From contig NZ_JAPDHX010000003.1 in the NCBI RefSeq assembly GCF_025972045.1, forward strand, positions 310,001 to 374,000: a DNA stretch of 64,000 nucleotides, read 5' to 3'. Below the pieces are notes generated by a model. That model was not told where the DNA came from. It ran no database searches and saw only the letters and a list, made by a program, of their open reading frames with translations. Origin of the DNA: Micropruina sonneratiae. Lineage in GTDB: Bacteria > Actinomycetota > Actinomycetes > Propionibacteriales > Propionibacteriaceae. Position numbers and translations under genes: made by a program. Below, one piece after another: positions 60,358 through 64,000 of this stretch. Each line of letters opens with the position of its first letter. The first letter of the stretch is position 1.

Positions 60358-61847
60358 CCCAGTCGCCGCAGTCGGTTCCCCCCGCGGGCCAGGGGTCGTC
60401 GGGAATCCCACCCGTCCCTTCCGGCCGGCCCGAGCCCGGTTGGCAGCCCGCAGCGCACGGCCAGTCCTGGCAGCGGGACCCGGCCTCCCCGCAGGAGCAG
60501 CCGTGGCAGCAGGCGGGGCCGTCCGCCCAGGAGACCGGCCGGACGCCGTCCGCACCCACCTTGCACGAGCCTGATCAGCAGCCGCCGGCCCAGGCGCCCG
60601 GCCAGCAGCAGTTTGGTGCGCCGCAGCCCTGGCCGCCGGCCCCGGTACCCGGCCAGCAGTTCGGCACCGCGCCGCAGCCCTGGCAGCAGGCCCCGGCGCC
60701 CGGCCAGCAGCAGTTCGGTGCGACGCAGCCCTGGCAGCCGGCCCAGCAGTTCGGCCCGGCACCGCACCCGTGGCTGCCGCAGCCGCAGCAGCTCGGCCCG
60801 CCGCCCGCACTGCCCGTCGAGCCTCGCCAGTACCACGAGTTCCTGCGCACGCCCCGGCTGCGCTGGTGGCGTCCGGTGCTGGCCCTGCTGATGGGTGCGG
60901 CCCTGTTCTTCATCGCCAGCACGCTGTTGACCCTGCCCGCGATGTTCTACGACATCAGCACGGGTCGCACGACGATGGACAACTACACCTCGCTGGACGC
61001 CTTCGTCATGACGCCGGCGTTCTTCCTCGCCAACAACGTGGCGCTGGCCGCCTGCGTCCCGATCGCCGGCCTCACCCAATGGGCCTGCTTCGGGCAGCGG
61101 CCGCGGTGGATGTCCGCGGTGACCGGTGTTTTCCGCTGGCGCTGGTTCGGTGAGTGCGTGGTCTGGATCCTGCCGCTGTTCGGGATCAGCCTCGTGATGG
61201 ACGTGGTGCTCAGCGGGGGCCTGGGTGGGCTGCGGGTGACGCCCGACACCGGGTTCATGCTGGCCGCGATCCTGCTCACCACTCCGCTGCAGTCGGCGGG
61301 CGAGGAGTACCTTTTGCGCGGCCTGGGCCAGCGGTCGATCGCCGCCTGGCTGCCGACCACGGCCGGACTGGTCCTCAGCACGCTGGTGACCGCGGTGATC
61401 TTCATGCTGCTGCACGGCGCCGGCGACCCCTGGCTGAACGCCTTCTACCTGTTCTTCGCCGTGATCTCGTCGCTGCTGGCCTGGCGCACCGGTGGGCTGG
61501 AGGCGTCCGTTGCGATGCATGCGGTCAACAACGTGGTGTCGATGACCTTCCTTCCGTTCACCGACTTCTCCGACATGTTCAACCGCAGCGAGGGCACCGG
61601 CAGTCCGGTGCTGCTGGTGCAGTTCGCGATCCTGGCCGGGTCGTTGGCGCTGGTGCTGTGGCGAGCGAAGCTGCGTGGAATCGTGCGCGCCGCTGCGCCT
61701 GCCGCGGTCGCCCTCCCCGCCGGGGTGGCCGTACCGGCCGGGATGGCCGTGCCCGGACCCGCCGCCGCTGCGTGGCCCGCGCAGCCCGACCAGGCGCACC
61801 CGGCCCGCCCGCCGTGGAGGCAGGACGATGGACACCAGACCCACTGA
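60354..61847 (+). CDS. CPBP-family intramembrane protease with Pro/Gln-rich tail
   Basis: A 497-residue protein. Residues 1-155 are a low-complexity, Pro/Gln-rich cytosolic region with units like PGQQQFG..QPW repeated about five times. Then about eight transmembrane helices carry the CPBP motifs: GEEYLLRG (Glu-Glu, Arg), FMLLHGAG and HAVNN. Metal-binding glutamates and His agree with an active type. A further Ala/Pro/Val-rich tail ends it. Overlaps ndk and the following kinase gene by 20 bp. Confidence 0.88.
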   Translation: MTQSPQSVPPAGQGSSGIPPVPSGRPEPGWQPAAHGQSWQRDPASPQEQPWQQAGPSAQETGRTPSAPTLHEPDQQPPAQAPGQQQFGAPQPWPPAPVPGQQFGTAPQPWQQAPAPGQQQFGATQPWQPAQQFGPAPHPWLPQPQQLGPPPALPVEPRQYHEFLRTPRLRWWRPVLALLMGAALFFIASTLLTLPAMFYDISTGRTTMDNYTSLDAFVMTPAFFLANNVALAACVPIAGLTQWACFGQRPRWMSAVTGVFRWRWFGECVVWILPLFGISLVMDVVLSGGLGGLRVTPDTGFMLAAILLTTPLQSAGEEYLLRGLGQRSIAAWLPTTAGLVLSTLVTAVIFMLLHGAGDPWLNAFYLFFAVISSLLAWRTGGLEASVAMHAVNNVVSMTFLPFTDFSDMFNRSEGTGSPVLLVQFAILAGSLALVLWRAKLRGIVRAAAPAAVALPAGVAVPAGMAVPGPAAAAWPAQPDQAHPARPPWRQDDGHQTH

Positions 61848-62481
61848 GCCGCTGGCCCGCAAGGCCGGCCTCGCCTGGCTGGTCTCGCGGATCCGTCCCC
61901 GGGCCGGCCGCACGCTGGTGGCCGTCGACGGCGTGGACGGGGCCGGCAAGACGACGTTCGCAAACGACCTGGCCACCGAACTCACCGATTCGGGGCTGAG
62001 GGTCATCCGGATCTCGCTGGACGACTTCCTCAACCCGCCCGAGCGACGCTACGCCAAGGGTCGTAGCTCGCCGGAGGGCTTCGTCAGCGACACCTACGAC
62101 TACCGGCGGTTCGTCGACGACGTCCTCGAGCCGCTCGGCCCCGAGGGCGGCGGTCGTTACCGCCCGAAGTCCTACGACTACGCCACCGAGACGCCGCTCA
62201 GCCCGCCGTGGGAGGTCGCCCCCGACCCGGTAGTGGTCGTCGTCGACGGAATGTTCCTGCACTCCGACCAGCTCCGGGACGCCCGCGGCCGGAAGGTGTG
62301 GGACCTGTCGGCCTGGCTCGAGGTGCCGCCCGAGGTCAGCGTCCGTCGGCTCGCGGAACGCGACGGGTCGCCCCCCGACCCCGACGACCCGCGCAACCAT
62401 CGCTACGTCGAGGGCCAGCGGCTCTACGTGGCGGCGCAGCATCCGGCCGAGCGGGCCGATCTGGTCGTCGACAACAGCTGA
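61828..62481 (+). CDS. P-loop nucleoside/uridine kinase-like protein
   Basis: A 217-residue kinase. Walker A is GVDGAGKTT (about 33-41), and ISLDDFLNPPERRY (about 62) is the lid-like acceptor region. The C-terminal RYVEGQRLYV and an Arg-rich LID suggest a uridine/phosphoribulokinase-type fold. Substrate unproven. ATG 61828 follows GGAGG. Confidence 0.85.
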   Translation: MDTRPTEPLARKAGLAWLVSRIRPRAGRTLVAVDGVDGAGKTTFANDLATELTDSGLRVIRISLDDFLNPPERRYAKGRSSPEGFVSDTYDYRRFVDDVLEPLGPEGGGRYRPKSYDYATETPLSPPWEVAPDPVVVVVDGMFLHSDQLRDARGRKVWDLSAWLEVPPEVSVRRLAERDGSPPDPDDPRNHRYVEGQRLYVAAQHPAERADLVVDNS

Positions 62482-62582
62482 TGCCGCCCGGGCCGCCGAG
62501 CGTCCACCCCTCCCGACACCGATAGACTGCCCATCCCCAGCCCTGCCCGCGATCCGGCCGTCCCTGGTCGAGAGAGGGACCC

Positions 62583-64000
62583 GTGATCAGCAGCATCGTC
62601 ATCGCCCACCTGGTGATGGCCCTGTGCGCGCCCATCCTGGCCCGCTCGATCGGTCCCCGCGGCTACCTCGTGATGGCGTTGGCGCCGGCGGTCGGCTTCG
62701 GCTGGCTGCTGAGCCTCGCCCCGCTGGTCACCGGCGGCGGCGTCTATACGGAGTCCGGGGTGTGGATCGCCAGACTCGGCGTCGTCGTCGAGTACCGGGT
62801 GGCGCTGCTGCAGTGGGTGCTCGCCCTGATCGTCACCGGGGTGGGTGCCCTGGTGCTGCTGTACTGCCGGTGGTACTTCGACTCGGGCGCCAATCCTCGG
62901 ACGATGGGTGTGCTCACCGCGTTCGCCGCGGCGATGCTCGGCCTGGTCACCGTCGACGACCTGGTGCTGCTCTACGTGTTCTGGGAGCTGACCACGGTCT
63001 TCTCCTACCTGCTGATCGGCTACGACCCGACCCGGCGGGCCAACCGGTCCGCGGCGGTGACCGCGCTGATCGTGACCACCACCGGCGGGCTGGCCATGCT
63101 GGTCGGCATCGTCACCCTCGGGGTGCAGGCGGGCACCTTCAGCCTGTCCGCGATCCTGGCCACCCCGCCGACCGGCACCCTGGCGACGATCGCGGCCCTG
63201 CTGATGCTGGTGGGCGCGTTGAGCAAGTCGGCGCTGGTGCCGTTCCACTTCTGGCTGCCGGGAGCCATGGCCGCGCCGACGCCGATCTCGGCCTACCTGC
63301 ACGCCGCGGCCATGGTGAAGGCCGGCGTCTACCTGGTCGCGGCGATGGCGCCGGCCTTCGCCGGCGTCCCGGGATGGCGGCCCGCGGTCGCCCTGCTCGG
63401 CGCGACGACGATGATCCTCGGCGGCTGGCGGGCGCTGCGGCAGAACGACCTGAAACTGCTGCTGGCCTACGGCACGGTCAGCCAGCTGGGCTTCATGGTG
63501 CTGCTCAGCGGTTTCGGCACCCGGGCGTCCGCACTGGCCGGCATGGCGATGCTGATCGGGCACGCGCTGTTCAAGTCGACCCTGTTCCTGATCACCGGCG
63601 TGATCGACCATTCCGCAGGCACCCGCGACATCACCAGGCTGACCGGCCTGGCCAGACAGCTGCCCGTGGTGGCGGTCGTCGCGGGCGTCGCGGCGGCGTC
63701 CATGGCCGGGCTGCCGCCCACCCTGGGCTTCATCGCCAAGGAGTCCGCGCTCGAGGCGCTCACCTACCTGACCGAGGCCGGCGGCGACGGCACCGGGCTC
63801 ACCCCGATGCTGGCCGTGCTGCTGCTCGCGGCGGTCGTGCTCGGCTCGGTGCTGACCGTCGCCTACACGCTGCGTTGGTGGTGGGGGGCCTTCTCCGACA
63901 AGGCGGACGTCGAGGCGGTGCACCTGCACCGGCCGTCGGTCGGCTTCGTCTCCGCCCCCGTCCTGCTCGGCACGCTGTGCCTGGTCGGCGGCTTCGCGGG
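62583..64000 (+). CDS. mrpA: Mrp-type Na+/H+ antiporter subunit A (partial, runs off the window)
   Basis: A GTG start at 62583, with GAGAGAGGGA before it, opens a frame without a stop to the window end (472 codons). Transmembrane segments follow the NuoL/MrpA pattern, with LSKSALVPFHFWLPGAM (conserved Lys and His), HAAAMVKAGVYLVA, and GHALFKSTLFLITG. It is the large subunit of the sodium/proton antiporter complex; the remaining mrp genes should follow beyond the window. The ORF continues out of the window, so it is a partial gene. Confidence 0.9.
   Translation, partial: MISSIVIAHLVMALCAPILARSIGPRGYLVMALAPAVGFGWLLSLAPLVTGGGVYTESGVWIARLGVVVEYRVALLQWVLALIVTGVGALVLLYCRWYFDSGANPRTMGVLTAFAAAMLGLVTVDDLVLLYVFWELTTVFSYLLIGYDPTRRANRSAAVTALIVTTTGGLAMLVGIVTLGVQAGTFSLSAILATPPTGTLATIAALLMLVGALSKSALVPFHFWLPGAMAAPTPISAYLHAAAMVKAGVYLVAAMAPAFAGVPGWRPAVALLGATTMILGGWRALRQNDLKLLLAYGTVSQLGFMVLLSGFGTRASALAGMAMLIGHALFKSTLFLITGVIDHSAGTRDITRLTGLARQLPVVAVVAGVAAASMAGLPPTLGFIAKESALEALTYLTEAGGDGTGLTPMLAVLLLAAVVLGSVLTVAYTLRWWWGAFSDKADVEAVHLHRPSVGFVSAPVLLGTLCLVGGFA

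Noticed and set aside
1-64000. CRISPR array, rRNA operon or intact insertion sequence
   Set aside because: No regularly spaced direct repeats, no rRNA-like stretches, and no transposase with terminal inverted repeats were seen.

Overview
The window is about 64 kb of a high-GC actinobacterial chromosome. The tig-clpP1-clpP2-clpX block, the valS/folC/DUF4233/ndk neighbourhood, the ECF41 sigma factor with its partner, the many GTG/TTG starts and the lsr2 remnant all point to Actinomycetota. A Propionibacteriaceae-like lineage is my best guess, held loosely.

Layout. 1-600 holds accessory debris: a truncated N4/N6 DNA methyltransferase and an unknown gene running off the edge. 631-4069 holds a ThrE-type amino-acid exporter and an S9 peptidase. 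A tRNA-Pro(TGG) gene at 4200 is followed directly by a tyrosine integrase. From there to about 14 kb the DNA reads as a decayed genomic island: a frameshifted lsr2, an SOS-box-like site, a DUF4143 ATPase, the tail of a second integrase, a deletion junction joining two broken genes, a TetR/DUF2255/hydrolase cluster, a C5 DNA methyltransferase whose target-recognition region is out of frame, and a truncated PIN toxin. Next come MarR/azoreductase, PhzF, a GNAT protein and glgX. 19.8-28 kb mixes intact genes (HxlR regulator, aldo/keto reductase, a DsbA/VKOR disulfide cluster, a GH64 glucanase, a CotH-kinase lipoprotein) with three gene remnants: an Ig-like domain tail, a cysteine desulfurase-like C-terminus, and a P-type ATPase with its middle deleted.

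28-43 kb: aldehyde dehydrogenase, topoisomerase IB, a four-gene operon built around an atypical Nramp-family transporter with two PRC-barrel-like partners, cardiolipin synthase, a large RND permease carrying a helical-hairpin insert and its divergent MarR regulator, a second ThrE paralogue with a frameshifting G8 run, and the ECF41 pair. 43-64 kb is mostly housekeeping: tRNA-Gly, trigger factor, the Clp protease, a LuxR regulator, ptsH-ptsI, valS, ArsR/SRPBCC and PadR/membrane pairs, a MauE/DsbA/DsbA disulfide operon, folC, DUF4233, ndk, a CPBP protease, a P-loop kinase and the start of an Mrp antiporter operon.

Non-coding highlights. Two long perfect palindromes (60 bp at 44981, 76 bp at 58144) share their sequence apart from two arm positions, and both of those are changed symmetrically on the two arms. 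One lies between two divergent genes, so it is not a simple terminator. REP-like GTCATCCCG elements occur in three gaps. Clear dyad operators precede the TetR, MarR, ArsR and PadR genes. No CRISPR array, rRNA gene or intact insertion sequence is visible.
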